DNA of 64,000 bases, from positions 233,884 through 297,883 of the forward strand of contig NZ_MJAH01000001.1 of the NCBI RefSeq assembly GCF_001746295.1. The letters are read 5' to 3'. Positions 1-7,890 of this stretch are shown here, piece after piece. The position numbers and the translations under genes are program-made. This DNA comes from Streptomyces sp. LUP47B. GTDB lineage: Bacteria > Actinomycetota > Actinomycetes > Streptomycetales > Streptomycetaceae. The notes beneath the pieces were generated by a model. The model did not search any database. It was not told the origin of the DNA and worked only from the letters and a program-made list of their open reading frames with translations. The first letter of the stretch is position 1. Each line of letters starts with the position of its first letter.

Positions 1-24
1 CACCAGCCAGAAGTGGAAACCACC

Positions 25-465
25 ATGAAGCCGGTCCTCACCGCCGTTATTGACATCGACGCCACCCCACAAGCGGTGTGGGACGTCCTCACCGACTTCG
101 CCGCCTACGGCGAGTGGAGCACCTTCTCCGCAGCCGAGGGAACCGCTCAAGTGGGAAGCCGGCTCACGATGCGCATGCCGGGCATGACCTTCAGGCCCAC
201 GGTCACCGTCGCGACGCCTGGCCAGGAACTGCGGTGGGTCGGCACGCTCGGCATCAAGCAGCTGTTCCACGGCCAGCACTCCTTCGTCCTTTCCCCCAAC
301 CACGACGGCACCACCCGCCTGACCAACCACGAGGAATTCTCCGGCGCCCTGGTCACCCTGATCCGGCCCTTCCTCAGAACACCCAAAAAAGACGGGTACG
401 CCACCTTCAACACCGGCCTCAAGCAGCGGGTGGAAGACCGCACCGAGCTCAGGCCGGGTGCGTGA
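25..465 (+). CDS. SRPBCC-fold small protein (polyketide cyclase/START-like)
   Basis: A 146-residue protein of the START/SRPBCC helix-grip fold. The N-terminus (VIDIDATPQAVWDVLTDF) is the usual first strand and helix of the family. A central WVGT strand and a C-terminal helix (residues about 120-140) complete the fold. Such proteins bind small hydrophobic ligands; no catalytic residue is diagnostic, so the substrate is unknown. An in-frame GTG lies 12 bases upstream at 13, but the ATG at 25 begins directly at the family start, so I prefer it. The window begins just upstream, so the promoter is not visible. Nothing nearby suggests an operon partner. Fold assignment fairly sure, role unknown. 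Confidence 0.75.
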   Translation: MKPVLTAVIDIDATPQAVWDVLTDFAAYGEWSTFSAAEGTAQVGSRLTMRMPGMTFRPTVTVATPGQELRWVGTLGIKQLFHGQHSFVLSPNHDGTTRLTNHEEFSGALVTLIRPFLRTPKKDGYATFNTGLKQRVEDRTELRPGA

Positions 466-600
466 GGTGGCGGTGTCGCGGGATCGGGAAGGCCGCCGCG
501 ATGCCCTGCCCCATCTCTCATACTGCTGACCTCTGCGGTGAAACTGGCCCGCCACGGTGACTCGTAGCGGAGCCTCACGTGGAAGAAGACCGCCAAGTCA

Positions 601-1002
601 CTACACCCTCCCGAGCACAGGCCGTACGAACCCCTGCCGCCTCAACCGGCTGGACGATCGGCGTCTCAACGTCAGGTGGCCAGCCAGTTCGCTGCCCTGG
701 GCCCTCGGGAATCCGCGAACCTGTCGGCTTCTGGAAGGGCTGATGCCGACGCGGACGTCGGTGCCCAGGCGGGAGATCGTCCTGATGCGCAGCACCTCCC
801 CCAGCCGCAGGGCATCGACGCCGTGGAAGCGCAGCGCTCCGCGCAAGTCCACCAGGGCCGCGGTGGGCGGCAGTGCCTGCACCATCGGCGACAGCCCGGA
901 CAGTTCCTCCAGCACCTGCCGGAAGGTCCCCTCCGGTAGCCGGTCCGGGCAGCGCACATGCATGACCACACCGTTCCTGCCCGCCGTCGCGCGCGTGCTC
1001 AT
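601..1002 (-). pseudogene. Truncated Y-family DNA polymerase (ImuB/DinB-like N-terminus)
   Basis: The first 85 or so residues match the N-terminal palm of actinobacterial Y-family translesion polymerases: a strand with MHVRCPD, the segment LSPMVQALPPTAALVDLRGALRF (here quoted in part), and VRVGIS where the family normally continues into the finger domain. After VGISPSRSRQVR the sequence turns into unrelated arginine- and serine-rich residues and stops at about 134 residues, against 330 or more for the family. The ATG at 1002 is preceded by a strong GGAGGTGAG. The catalytic palm carboxylates further on are absent, so it cannot be an active polymerase. It diverges from the DUF6233 gene, with TCGAAC half-sites between them. 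Confidence 0.6.
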
Positions 1003-1027
1003 CGGCCTCACCTCCCCCACCACGTTA

Positions 1028-1096
1028 TCGAACATCAAATCGAACACGCGAGGGCGCGAGCGGTGATCATGAGCCTAGAATCAAAACTGTGTTCGA
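1028..1096. promoter_or_regulatory. LexA-like TCGAAC half-sites between divergent genes
   Basis: The short gap between the polymerase remnant (start 1002, leftward) and the DUF6233 gene (GTG 1089, rightward) holds TCGAAC at 1028-1033 and again at 1040-1045, with the inverse GTTCGA at 1091-1096. The actinobacterial SOS box is two such half-sites in inverted orientation four bases apart. Here two are direct repeats and the inverted one is about 45 bases away, so no canonical box is formed. It may be a decayed SOS control region, consistent with the neighbouring translesion polymerase remnant. Confidence 0.3.
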
Positions 1097-1718
1097 TGAT
1101 CTGCCGCCCGACCTGGAGCGACTGCGCACCCTGCGGGTGTGGCATGCCCTGTGGCTGGACCGCATCGACGCGAAGATCACTCTGCTGGAGCGCCGCAAGG
1201 CAGAAGAGGAACACGGTCGACGCACCCGGCCGCAGACGCCGGAGTGGGTCGTCGAGGTCGGCATCGGCAACGGCAAGCCGCCCGTCCAGGTCCACGCCGG
1301 CACCTGCCACATGATCGGCTCGCGGCGCCGCCCCGTCAGCCGCGACGAAGCCCGCCGCCTCCTGGCCGAAGGATTGCGCGCCTGCACCCACTGCCATCCC
1401 GACACCCAGCTGCACATCATCGACTTAGCCGCCCCGGCCTCCGCGGCGCGGCAGCACCGGCCTGTCCGGCGAACGCGTCGCGGCCTGAGCGCGGTGCGCC
1501 GCCTGCCAGCGCAAGCCCCACAAGTACGGCAGTGGCGGCCTCCCGCTGTGCCACTGGTGCATGGAGTCAGTGCGGGGGCTGGGGATCGACCGTGCGCTTC
1601 GTCAGCACGCGCCCGTAGGAGTAGGCCGCCCGCCGGCAGCCAGGTCCACAAACCACCCGGTCATCCACCTGGACGCACCGAGCCCAGACCAGGTCCATAC
1701 TTGAGGTGTAGTCCTTAG
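1089..1718 (+). CDS. DUF6233 family protein
   Basis: Residues 1-127 match the actinomycete-only family DUF6233: the conserved opening FDDLPPDLERLRTLRVWHALW, a charged helix, then PVQVHAGTCHMIG and a paired-cysteine end ACTHCHPDTQLHIID. The spaced Cys/His residues suggest a metal knuckle. The start is GTG. Beyond residue 130 the product becomes proline- and arginine-rich; another frame over 1500-1570 encodes CQRKPHKYG and LCHWC, so a frameshift or fused remnant near 1440-1500 is likely. Family proteins are often seen on Streptomyces mobile or accessory DNA; function is unknown. Confidence 0.6.
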   Translation: MFDDLPPDLERLRTLRVWHALWLDRIDAKITLLERRKAEEEHGRRTRPQTPEWVVEVGIGNGKPPVQVHAGTCHMIGSRRRPVSRDEARRLLAEGLRACTHCHPDTQLHIIDLAAPASAARQHRPVRRTRRGLSAVRRLPAQAPQVRQWRPPAVPLVHGVSAGAGDRPCASSARARRSRPPAGSQVHKPPGHPPGRTEPRPGPYLRCSP

Positions 1719-1818
1719 AGGGCGAGATGTGAGCCTTTATCCGGTTCGTCGTTGAGTTTGGATGAGGCGCAGTGATCATTGGTTCGGGGCGTCGATACCA
1801 GGTGCCGGGCGGTGAGAC

Positions 1819-2397
1819 TCAGCGGGCGGGAGCCGGCCCAGACGACGGCCGCCACTCGCGCCTGAGCAGCCCGTAGACCCACGAGTCAGAGACCTCGCCG
1901 TTGACGACGCAGTCTTCTCGCAAGGTCCCTTCACGCAGGAAGCCGAGCTTCTCCAGCACGCGGGCAGATGCCACGTTGCGCGTATCGGCTTCAGCCTGGA
2001 CGCGATTCAGGTCCAGCGTGTCGAATGCCCACTGCAGCAAAGCGCGCCCGGCCTCGGTCGCGTAGCCGTGGCCCCACGCTGCATCGTCGAAGCAGTAGCC
2101 AAGCGACGCGCTGCGGAAGTCCGGATTCCACCTGTTCAGGGTGCACCAGCCGATGAACGCCCCGTCGTAGACACGATCCACGGCCAGCCGCGCCCCGGTG
2201 CCTTCCTTTTCCATCTCTCGGCAACGGGTGATGAACTTCTCGGCGCGCGCGCGTTCGGTCCACGGTGGATCGTCCCAGTAGCGCAGCACGTAGGCGTTGC
2301 TCTGCAGCGCGAACAGGTCGTTCGCGTCCGCGTTTTCGAAGGCACGCAGTCGAAGACGAGCGGTCTGCAACGAGGGGGTGGGCAGCGGCGTACTCAT
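1819..2397 (-). CDS. GNAT-family N-acetyltransferase (RimJ/RimL type)
   Basis: A 192-residue acetyltransferase of the RimJ/RimL branch of GNAT enzymes, which transfer acetyl from acetyl-CoA to an amino group. It opens with the family signature LQTARLRLRAFENADANDL. The acetyl-CoA loop is seen as GHGYATEAGRALL, and the C-terminal RNVASARVLEKLGFLREG motif is typical. The frame is open for another 19 codons upstream, but the Met at 2397 starts exactly where the family does. The natural substrate (ribosomal protein, antibiotic or small amine) cannot be read from sequence. Confidence 0.8.
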   Translation of the reverse strand: MSTPLPTPSLQTARLRLRAFENADANDLFALQSNAYVLRYWDDPPWTERARAEKFITRCREMEKEGTGARLAVDRVYDGAFIGWCTLNRWNPDFRSASLGYCFDDAAWGHGYATEAGRALLQWAFDTLDLNRVQAEADTRNVASARVLEKLGFLREGTLREDCVVNGEVSDSWVYGLLRREWRPSSGPAPAR

Positions 2398-2444
2398 GTT
2401 CCATCCCGTGATCGGTGGCCGATCAATCAGACATCCGATGCAGC

Positions 2445-2948
2445 TCACTCGCAACGGGTTTCCTCGGCGGGCCGGCAGAACGACGTGAGGGGGCCGATGG
2501 TGGGTTTGTCGGGCGGTTGCGGTCGCGGCCTGGTGAACAGTCCCGGCTCGGTCTCATCGAGGATTCCGCGCCCGGTCAGGCGCTTCAGTTTGATGCGGAC
2601 GTTGTTGATGTTGTTCGGCACGAGGTCCAGGTCCATCGCCTCGCACACGTTCCTCGCCCGTAGCGGAGCGTCGGCCTCGGTGAACACGGCCATGATCTGC
2701 TGGTAGGCGGGGCCGTTCGGCAGGGCCGGAGGCGGTGTGGCCGGTACCGAGGGCGTTTCGTCGGGCAGTTCCAGGAGCGTCTTGCGGGTGATCGTGATGT
2801 GCTCGGCGGCCTGGGCGAGTCCGTCCAGCAGCGCGGTCAGCTGCGCGATCTGCTCGTGAGCGGCCTCCGCTTCCACAGCGATCTGCCGCTCGCGGACCTC
2901 CAGACGTGCCAGCAGGGCACCGAGGGTCTGCTGTGGGTCGCCGCTCAT
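2445..2948 (-). CDS. Winged-helix-like accessory protein coupled to IS5-type transposase
   Basis: A 167-residue protein. Residues 1-50 form a charged heptad-like helix (LGALLARLEVRERQIAVEAE), followed by a proline-rich linker and a compact C-terminal domain from about residue 80 (AYQQIMAVF, ADAPLRARNVCEAMDLD, NINNVRIKLKRLTGRGILDETEPG) that looks like a winged helix. Its ATG overlaps the stop of the upstream transposase as ATGA, so it should be translationally coupled and belongs to the element. Unlike the transposase it has no interrupting mutation. It may be a DNA-binding helper or regulator of transposition; this is inference. Confidence 0.6.
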   Translation of the reverse strand: MSGDPQQTLGALLARLEVRERQIAVEAEAAHEQIAQLTALLDGLAQAAEHITITRKTLLELPDETPSVPATPPPALPNGPAYQQIMAVFTEADAPLRARNVCEAMDLDLVPNNINNVRIKLKRLTGRGILDETEPGLFTRPRPQPPDKPTIGPLTSFCRPAEETRCE

Positions 2949-3768
2949 GCGCCGCGCCAGGACGGGGTGGAGGTGCCGGTCAGTCGACGGGTCATCACAT
3001 CGCTTATCGCCCAGTACACCCGGGACTCGGAGCTGGCCGAGCGGTGTTCGTAGTCGCGGACCAGCCTGCGGTGCAGCATCAAGATCCCGTTGGTCTACTC
3101 GACTCTCCAGCGGATCGGCTGCGGGACGAAGCCGTGGTCGGCTGGGTTGCGCTCGACGACCTCCACCGCGATGCCCAGGCCGACGCCGTGGTCGACCACG
3201 GTCTTCTTGAACCCCTGGTCCACCGGCGCCCTCGTCACCGTGGAGGTCCCCGCGGCGACCTTGTCCAGCAACGCGGTACCGAAGGCGTTGTCGTGCACGG
3301 AAGCGGCCAGCACCACCACGGCGATCACCAGGCCCAGCACGTCAACGGCCAGCCCCCGCTTGCGACCCGGCACCTTCTTGGCCGCGTCCCGCCCGGTCGT
3401 GGCCGCGGGTACGCACGCGGCGGCATGCAGACTCTGTGTGTCGAGCACCACCAGGCTCGGGTCGGCTAATCGTCCCCGGCTCTCACGCACCTGCCAGCGC
3501 AGCAGGTCATGGATGACCTCGTCGGTGCCGTCGTCGCGCCATAGAAGTACTTCACCGCGCCGGGCGGTGGCAGGTCGTGGGGCAGGTAGTCCCATTGGCA
3601 GCCGGTCCGCGACTGGTACAGGAGCGCGTTGACGATCTCTCGCATCTCGTAGCTGCCCTGGTGGCCGCTGACGGACGGGTGCTTCGCCTTCCATGCAGTG
3701 GTCACCGGCTCGATCAGCGCCCAGCGTTCATCGGATAAATCGCTCTTGTAGGGCTTGCGGTCGCTCAC
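2945..3768 (-). pseudogene. IS5-family transposase, frameshifted and with amber codon
   Basis: Begins MSDRKPYKSDLSDERWALIEP, the standard opening of IS5-type DDE transposases. The frame breaks near 3540, where KYFY should be followed by WRDDGTDEV but that continues in another frame. The second part carries the DDE block (LVVLDTQSLHAA, KRGLAVDVLGL) and ends at an in-frame TAG (3095-3097) where the family has VEQTNG, consistent with a CAG to TAG change. Reading on gives LMLHRRLVRDYEHR and a natural TGA at 2945-2947. No A-rich slippery run is seen at the frame change, so programmed frameshifting is not supported. The transposase is dead. Confidence 0.8.
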
Positions 3769-3981
3769 CCCGTCACTCCAGCACGGCCAAGCCCATCGAC
3801 CGGCTGGGAGTTCCCACAGTCACACGATCGGGCGAAACCGAACCGGACATCAAGTCACGTACCGCCCTCTTAAAGCCCTCTCCCGGAAGGGAGGGAGACC
3901 GCGATGAGTGCAAATTGCGCAGCGCCCGCGCAGTCTGCGCAACAGCAACGGCTGGAACACCATCGTCAAGGACTCATGATC

Positions 3982-4200
3982 ATGGCGATCAGCCGGAAGT
4001 TCAAAGCCAGCGCCGTCGCGGCCGCGCTCGTGGCTGGCGCAGGCACCGCACTGCTCGGCTGTGGCGGCTCCTCCTCGCAGGCCGCAGCCACTCTGCCGCA
4101 GCAGCAGGTGACCGTGAAAGAGTTCAACGCCTGGGCAACTGCATGGCGCAATCACCCCACCGTCAAGGCGCTGGTTGTCGACGAGATGGGTGTTCGTGAT
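3982..4200 (+). pseudogene. Lipoprotein N-terminal fragment cut by IS30 remnant
   Basis: From the ATG at 3982 the product has a charged n-region (MAISRKFKAS), a hydrophobic stretch and a lipobox TALLGC at about residue 31, then a GGSSS linker and a short mature segment (VTVKEFNAWATAWRNHPTVKALVVDE). After about residue 70 the frame runs into the IS30 transposase region and no longer resembles a protein. I read it as the head of a secreted lipoprotein truncated by an insertion. The function of the mature domain is not recognisable from so short a piece. Confidence 0.45.
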
Positions 4201-4202
4201 CT

Positions 4203-4576
4203 AGCGGCTACCGACCGAGCGGGTCACCCCGCACCGCACCCGGAGCCTTTTCGGCATCCCGGCCCACGTGCGGTGGACGCTCACCTGGGACCGCGGCCGG
4301 GAGATCGCCGAGCACCAGGCCATCACCACCGAGACCAGGATGCCGATCTGCCTCTGCAAGCCGCGGAGCCCGTGGCAACGCGGCACCAACGAGAACAGCA
4401 ACCGGCCGCTTCGGCAGTACCTCCCCAAGGGCGCCGACCTCCGCACGTTCAGCCAGGCCGACCTGGACGCCATCGCTCACGAACTCAACCACCGTCCGCG
4501 CAAGACACACGACCACCGCACTCCGGCGGAGGTCTACGCGGGCCTCCTGAACAGCAGTGATGCGCTGACCGCTTGA
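4203..4576 (+). pseudogene. IS30-family transposase C-terminal fragment
   Basis: The frame from about 4245 reads GIPAHVRWTLTWDRGREIAEHQ, then CKPRSPWQRGTNENSNRPLRQYLPKG (cited in part) and HELNHRPRKTHDHRTPAEVY. This is the end of the IS30 DDE domain, including the Glu of the GTNENSN motif. The N-terminal helix-turn-helix and the first two catalytic aspartates are missing. It abuts the lipoprotein head without a recognisable inverted end on its left, so only the 3' part of the element survives. Confidence 0.7.
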
Positions 4577-4624
4577 GCTCGCCATCGTTTGGCGGCAGGT
4601 GGGCCCGGGCGTTCCGTGGGCTTG

Positions 4625-5362
4625 TCAGGCTTGCACGGTGGGCCGGACGACGATCTCGTTGACGTCGACTCCGGCGGGTTGCTCGATCGCATAGCCGATG
4701 GCGGAGGCGATGGCGGACGGAGGCATGGCGATCTCGTCGCGCATCTTGGTCATCGCAGAGGCGACCTCGAGGCTGGCCCCCTTGCCGACGCCTTCGGTGT
4801 GGGTGAAGCCGGGCGATACGACAGTCACACTCAGGTCGGGTCCCGACTCCTGGCGCAGGCCCTCGGAGATCACGTTCACCGCCGCCTTGGTGGCCGCGTA
4901 CACGGCCTGCGGGGGGACGACGACGTAGGCCGCGGTGGAGCTGACGTTGACGAAGTGACCGAAGCCCTGTCGGCGGAAGAGGGGAAGGGCCGCGCCTATA
5001 CCGTTGAGCAGGCCGGTGATGTGGGTGGAGACCATGGCGTCCCAGTCGTCCTGGCGCAGGTCGTCGAACGGGGAGACGGCCATCGTGCCTGCGTTGGAGA
5101 TGAGGACATCGAGGCGGCCGTACTCCTCGATCGCCGTGTCTGTGAGGCGCCGGAGGTCTTCGCGGCGTGTGACGTCGACGAGGACGCCTGTCGCGGTTCC
5201 GCCCCTGGCCGTGATGCCGTCCACAACGGCGTTCAGCCGGTCCTCGCGTCGGGCACCGAGCACGAGGTGGGCTCCCTTTTCGGCGAGGAAGTTCGCGGTG
5301 GCCTCGCCGATACCGCTGCTGGCGCCCGTGATCGCGATGACCTTGCCCTGGATGATCGACAT
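4625..5362 (-). CDS. Short-chain dehydrogenase/reductase
   Basis: A 245-residue classical SDR, an NAD(P)(H)-dependent oxidoreductase acting on a carbonyl/alcohol pair. The cofactor loop TGASSGIG lies at residues 13-20, the NAG motif follows VLISNAG, and the catalytic Ser-Tyr-Lys is seen as NVSST and YAATK. The length is normal. I prefer the ATG at 5362 because AAGGAA sits six bases before it, whereas the ATG at 5368 touches that site. It is divergent from a TetR gene over a gap with three dyad elements, so it is probably the gene that regulator controls. Its substrate is unknown. Confidence 0.85.
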   Translation of the reverse strand: MSIIQGKVIAITGASSGIGEATANFLAEKGAHLVLGARREDRLNAVVDGITARGGTATGVLVDVTRREDLRRLTDTAIEEYGRLDVLISNAGTMAVSPFDDLRQDDWDAMVSTHITGLLNGIGAALPLFRRQGFGHFVNVSSTAAYVVVPPQAVYAATKAAVNVISEGLRQESGPDLSVTVVSPGFTHTEGVGKGASLEVASAMTKMRDEIAMPPSAIASAIGYAIEQPAGVDVNEIVVRPTVQA

Positions 5363-5389
5363 GATCATTTCCTTAGGTGGAGTATGCGC

Positions 5390-5406
5390 AGGTCACCTTG
5401 TGACCT
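5390..5406. promoter_or_regulatory. Perfect dyad AGGTCAC-N3-GTGACCT, candidate operator
   Basis: A 17-bp perfect palindrome (7-bp arms, 3-bp centre) lies 28 bp upstream of the SDR start. Its size suits a TetR-family dimer. It is distinct from the two GGGGAYRTCCCC dyads beside it. Confidence 0.5.
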
Positions 5407-5417
5407 ACAGTGGAAGC

Positions 5418-5459
5418 GGGGATGTCCCCACTTCCTCGAAGGTAAACGGGGACATCCCC
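5418..5459. promoter_or_regulatory. Paired GGGGATGTCCCC / GGGGACATCCCC operator sites
   Basis: Two 12-bp sites at 5418-5429 and 5448-5459 are exact reverse complements of each other and each is itself a near-palindrome. They are centred 30 bp apart, about three helical turns, so they would lie on the same DNA face. They sit in the gap between the SDR and the TetR gene and probably bind the TetR product or another dimeric repressor. Confidence 0.5.
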
Positions 5460-5504
5460 ACTTAGCAAGTCGAGACAGACTCAAGGCAAGGAGATACGAC
5501 AGCG

Positions 5505-6077
5505 ATGGCCGACCAGGGGCACCGCCCGTTGCGGGCCGACGCCCAACGCAACAGGGACAAGATCCTCACTACTGCGGCGCGCGTGTTCACCACGGAGGGC
5601 CTGGATGCGCAGATGGACCGCATCGCCAAGGAGGCGGGTGTGGGCAACGCAACCCTGTACCGCAACTTCCCCACTCGCGAAATCCTGGTCGAGGCGGTCT
5701 ACCGCAACGAGGTAGTGCAGCTGTGCGACGCAGTCCTCCCCCTGCTTGCGCAGAAATCACCCTACGAGGCCCTGCGCGCGTGGACGCGCCTCTTCCTGGA
5801 CTACGTCACTACGAAGTACGGCATGATCGACGCCTTGCGAGCCATCGCCGCGGCGGGAAGCAATCCCTATGGCCACAGCAGGGAGATGATCCAGGAGGCC
5901 GTCGCCACCCTCATGGAGGCGTGCACGGCAGCCGGAACGATCCGAACCGACATTCCCCCCACCGACATCAGCGCAGCCCTCGAAGGCATCGCCCTCACCT
6001 CAGCGGGCACCGAACACCGACAGCAAGCGGAACGCCTGCTCGACCTCGTCTTGGACGGCCTCAAGACCCGTCCGTGA
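5505..6077 (+). CDS. TetR/AcrR-family transcriptional regulator
   Basis: A 190-residue TetR-type repressor. The N-terminal helix-turn-helix is clear (NRDKILTTAARVFTTEG, then DRIAKEAGVGNATLYRNFPTREIL), with a C-terminal domain of the kind found in the SACE_7040-like group (LLAQKSPYEALRAWTRLF). The ATG at 5505 is preceded by AAGGAGA about ten bases upstream. It is transcribed away from the SDR gene, and the shared gap holds three dyads, so autoregulation and control of the SDR are likely. The ligand is unknown. Confidence 0.88.
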   Translation: MADQGHRPLRADAQRNRDKILTTAARVFTTEGLDAQMDRIAKEAGVGNATLYRNFPTREILVEAVYRNEVVQLCDAVLPLLAQKSPYEALRAWTRLFLDYVTTKYGMIDALRAIAAAGSNPYGHSREMIQEAVATLMEACTAAGTIRTDIPPTDISAALEGIALTSAGTEHRQQAERLLDLVLDGLKTRP

Positions 6078-6206
6078 AGAACCCGTCCGTGAAGACCCAT
6101 GGCCACTCGCTCTGACCGAGCAAGGACCCAGCACGTCAAACCACGCAGACATCGTCCTCGTTCAGCTTCGACAGTCCCGGTGCAGTTGAGTTGACACCGG
6201 AGGGGG

Positions 6207-6249
6207 GTGTCAATTTAACGGCTCTGGCTCACTTTCGGTGGTGACGGAG
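6207..6249 (+). repeat. ISL3 left terminal inverted repeat
   Basis: Pairs with 7819-7861. The outermost 16 bases are identical and mismatches are scattered further inward. Confidence 0.85.
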
Positions 6250-6256
6250 CGTGCCG

Positions 6257-7771
6257 CTATCCGAGGAGGATGCGATGGCGAAGCAGGGTGAAGCCTGCTC
6301 GTCCGTGCATCTGGCGCGCGATCCGCTTGGTCTTGGTGTTGACGCCCTGGGTGGGGCCGTTGCTGTAGGGAAGCGTGAGGGCGGCGTTTACGGCGTCGCG
6401 GTCTCGTTCCAGACCTCGGGCGAAGGCATGCAGGTGGGGCAGGTCGGCGCCGCGGACCTGGACGATCCAGCGCGAGAGTGCGTCGGCGTTGTCGGCGTGC
6501 GGTGCAAGGAGCGGGGTGAAGTCGCGGATGCCTGCGGCCAGTTGGGTCATCTCGGGGCAGGCGGCGGTGAGCTTGGCCAGGAGTTCGTGTTGCTCGGCCT
6601 TGAGGTTGTCGGGCCTGGTCAGCAGCATCCGGGCGAGCCTGCGCGGGGAGATGTGGCTGCGGTCGGCGTCCGCGCGGCCTTGGTTGATGTACTTGTGCAG
6701 GAGGTCCAGGCAGCCCGTGAAGCCGAGTGCTTTGATCTCGTCGAAGAGGTGCTTGACGGGGACGCCGGGATCCTCGGTCCGGCGTTTGCGCAGGTGCTCG
6801 CGGTAGGGGTCGACGAGGCTGGCGCGGTACCTGAGGACGCGGAGCATGCGCTCGGGCCGGTCGGCGCGGGCATAGCGTTTGACGATGTTCAGGGCCAGTT
6901 CCAGGCGGCGGGCGCATTCAAGCAGGCCCACGCCCTGATCGAGCAGACCGTGGACCTGGTGCCAGCGTTCCAGAGTGGTCTGGGCGCGGGGCCCGTCGTA
7001 GATAGGCGCGTCCAGTTCGGTGGCCCAGCAGGTGCTGTGCGCCTTGACCTCGCTCAGAGCGGCTTCGCACAGGTTGTGCCACAGATGCCACCGATCACCG
7101 ACTTGCGTCGCACGGGGCAGGGCGCGGCGGATGGCCTCGGCGTAGGTCGCGGAGCCGTCGCGGCACACGATCTCGACGTCCGGATGCGCGCGCAGCCATG
7201 CTTCCAGGGTGTCGGCCGTGCGGTCCGGCAGCACGTCGATGCGATCGTGGGTCTCGGCATCGATGATCACAGTGGCGTAGCGGTGCCGCCGGCGCAGCGC
7301 GAAGTCGTCGACGCCGATCACGCGGGGCGCTCGCCCGGTGGGCAGCGGGATCCGCAGCAGAGTGCGCAGAGCCGTGTGACGCGAGACGCCCGCCGCGAGT
7401 ATCGCCAGCAGACGTGCCCCCGCCCGACCCGCTAACTCCGTGACCACTGCCTTGACTCGCCTGGTCAGGCGGGTGGTGCGTCGCTGGTATCGGTCCAGGA
7501 CTCCGGGAACCTGCTCGCGGAAGGTATGTCGGCAGCCGCGGGTGGGGCACACCAGGCGTCGCACTCGCACACGGACCACCACCCGCCGGCCGTCGACCGG
7601 TACGTCGGTCACCGTCCGCCAGTGACAGCCGTGCACCCGCCCCGACAACACCCCGCACACCGGGCAGGCCACAGTGTCCTGCGGCGTCCGTGCCCGCACC
7701 ACGACTCGCTCGCCCTCGTCGACCACATCCTTGATGACCAGTGGGGACAGCCCTGAAAACACCGTCTGCAC
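6257..7771 (-). CDS. ISL3-family transposase
   Basis: A 504-residue full-length ISL3 transposase. The N-terminal zinc-binding pair CPVCG and CPTRGCRHTF (residues 36-85) precedes an HTH region (LAAGVSRHTALRTLL). The DDE domain is complete in outline: GVDDFALRRRHRYAT with the first Asp, CRDGSATYAEAIRRALP with the second, and a C-terminal GPTQGVNTKTKRIARQMHGRAGF block. The start is GTG at 7771. There are no frameshifts or stops, and the terminal inverted repeats are present, so this copy could be active. Confidence 0.92.
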   Translation of the reverse strand: MQTVFSGLSPLVIKDVVDEGERVVVRARTPQDTVACPVCGVLSGRVHGCHWRTVTDVPVDGRRVVVRVRVRRLVCPTRGCRHTFREQVPGVLDRYQRRTTRLTRRVKAVVTELAGRAGARLLAILAAGVSRHTALRTLLRIPLPTGRAPRVIGVDDFALRRRHRYATVIIDAETHDRIDVLPDRTADTLEAWLRAHPDVEIVCRDGSATYAEAIRRALPRATQVGDRWHLWHNLCEAALSEVKAHSTCWATELDAPIYDGPRAQTTLERWHQVHGLLDQGVGLLECARRLELALNIVKRYARADRPERMLRVLRYRASLVDPYREHLRKRRTEDPGVPVKHLFDEIKALGFTGCLDLLHKYINQGRADADRSHISPRRLARMLLTRPDNLKAEQHELLAKLTAACPEMTQLAAGIRDFTPLLAPHADNADALSRWIVQVRGADLPHLHAFARGLERDRDAVNAALTLPYSNGPTQGVNTKTKRIARQMHGRAGFTLLRHRILLG

Positions 7772-7818
7772 AAGCTCGTTGGCAGCCTTCGCATGGATAC
7801 CAACGACACCTCACCACT

Positions 7819-7861
7819 CTGCGTCACCACCGAATATGAGACAGGGCCGTTAAATTGACAC
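7819..7861 (-). repeat. ISL3 right terminal inverted repeat
   Basis: Reverse complement reads GTGTCAATTTAACGGC and pairs with 6207-6249. Confidence 0.85.
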
Positions 7862-7890
7862 ACTCGCTGTCGTGGCGCTGGGCGTGGTGT

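Larger units (their letters stand above)
6207..7861. mobile_element. ISL3-family insertion sequence
   Basis: The element is bounded by long inverted ends: the left runs inward from 6207 (GTGTCAATTTAACGG) and the right is its reverse complement ending at 7861. They match at most positions over about 43 bases. One intact transposase fills the interior. The 8-bp flanks do not match (GGAGGGGG against ACTCGCTG), so no target duplication is visible. The 16 bases left of 6198 resemble the right-end terminus. It is inserted 29 bases beyond the AraC gene stop. Confidence 0.88.

Noticed and set aside
3466..3768. Programmed frameshifting in the IS5-type transposase
   Set aside because: No slippery A or T run at the frame change, and an additional amber codon shows simple decay.
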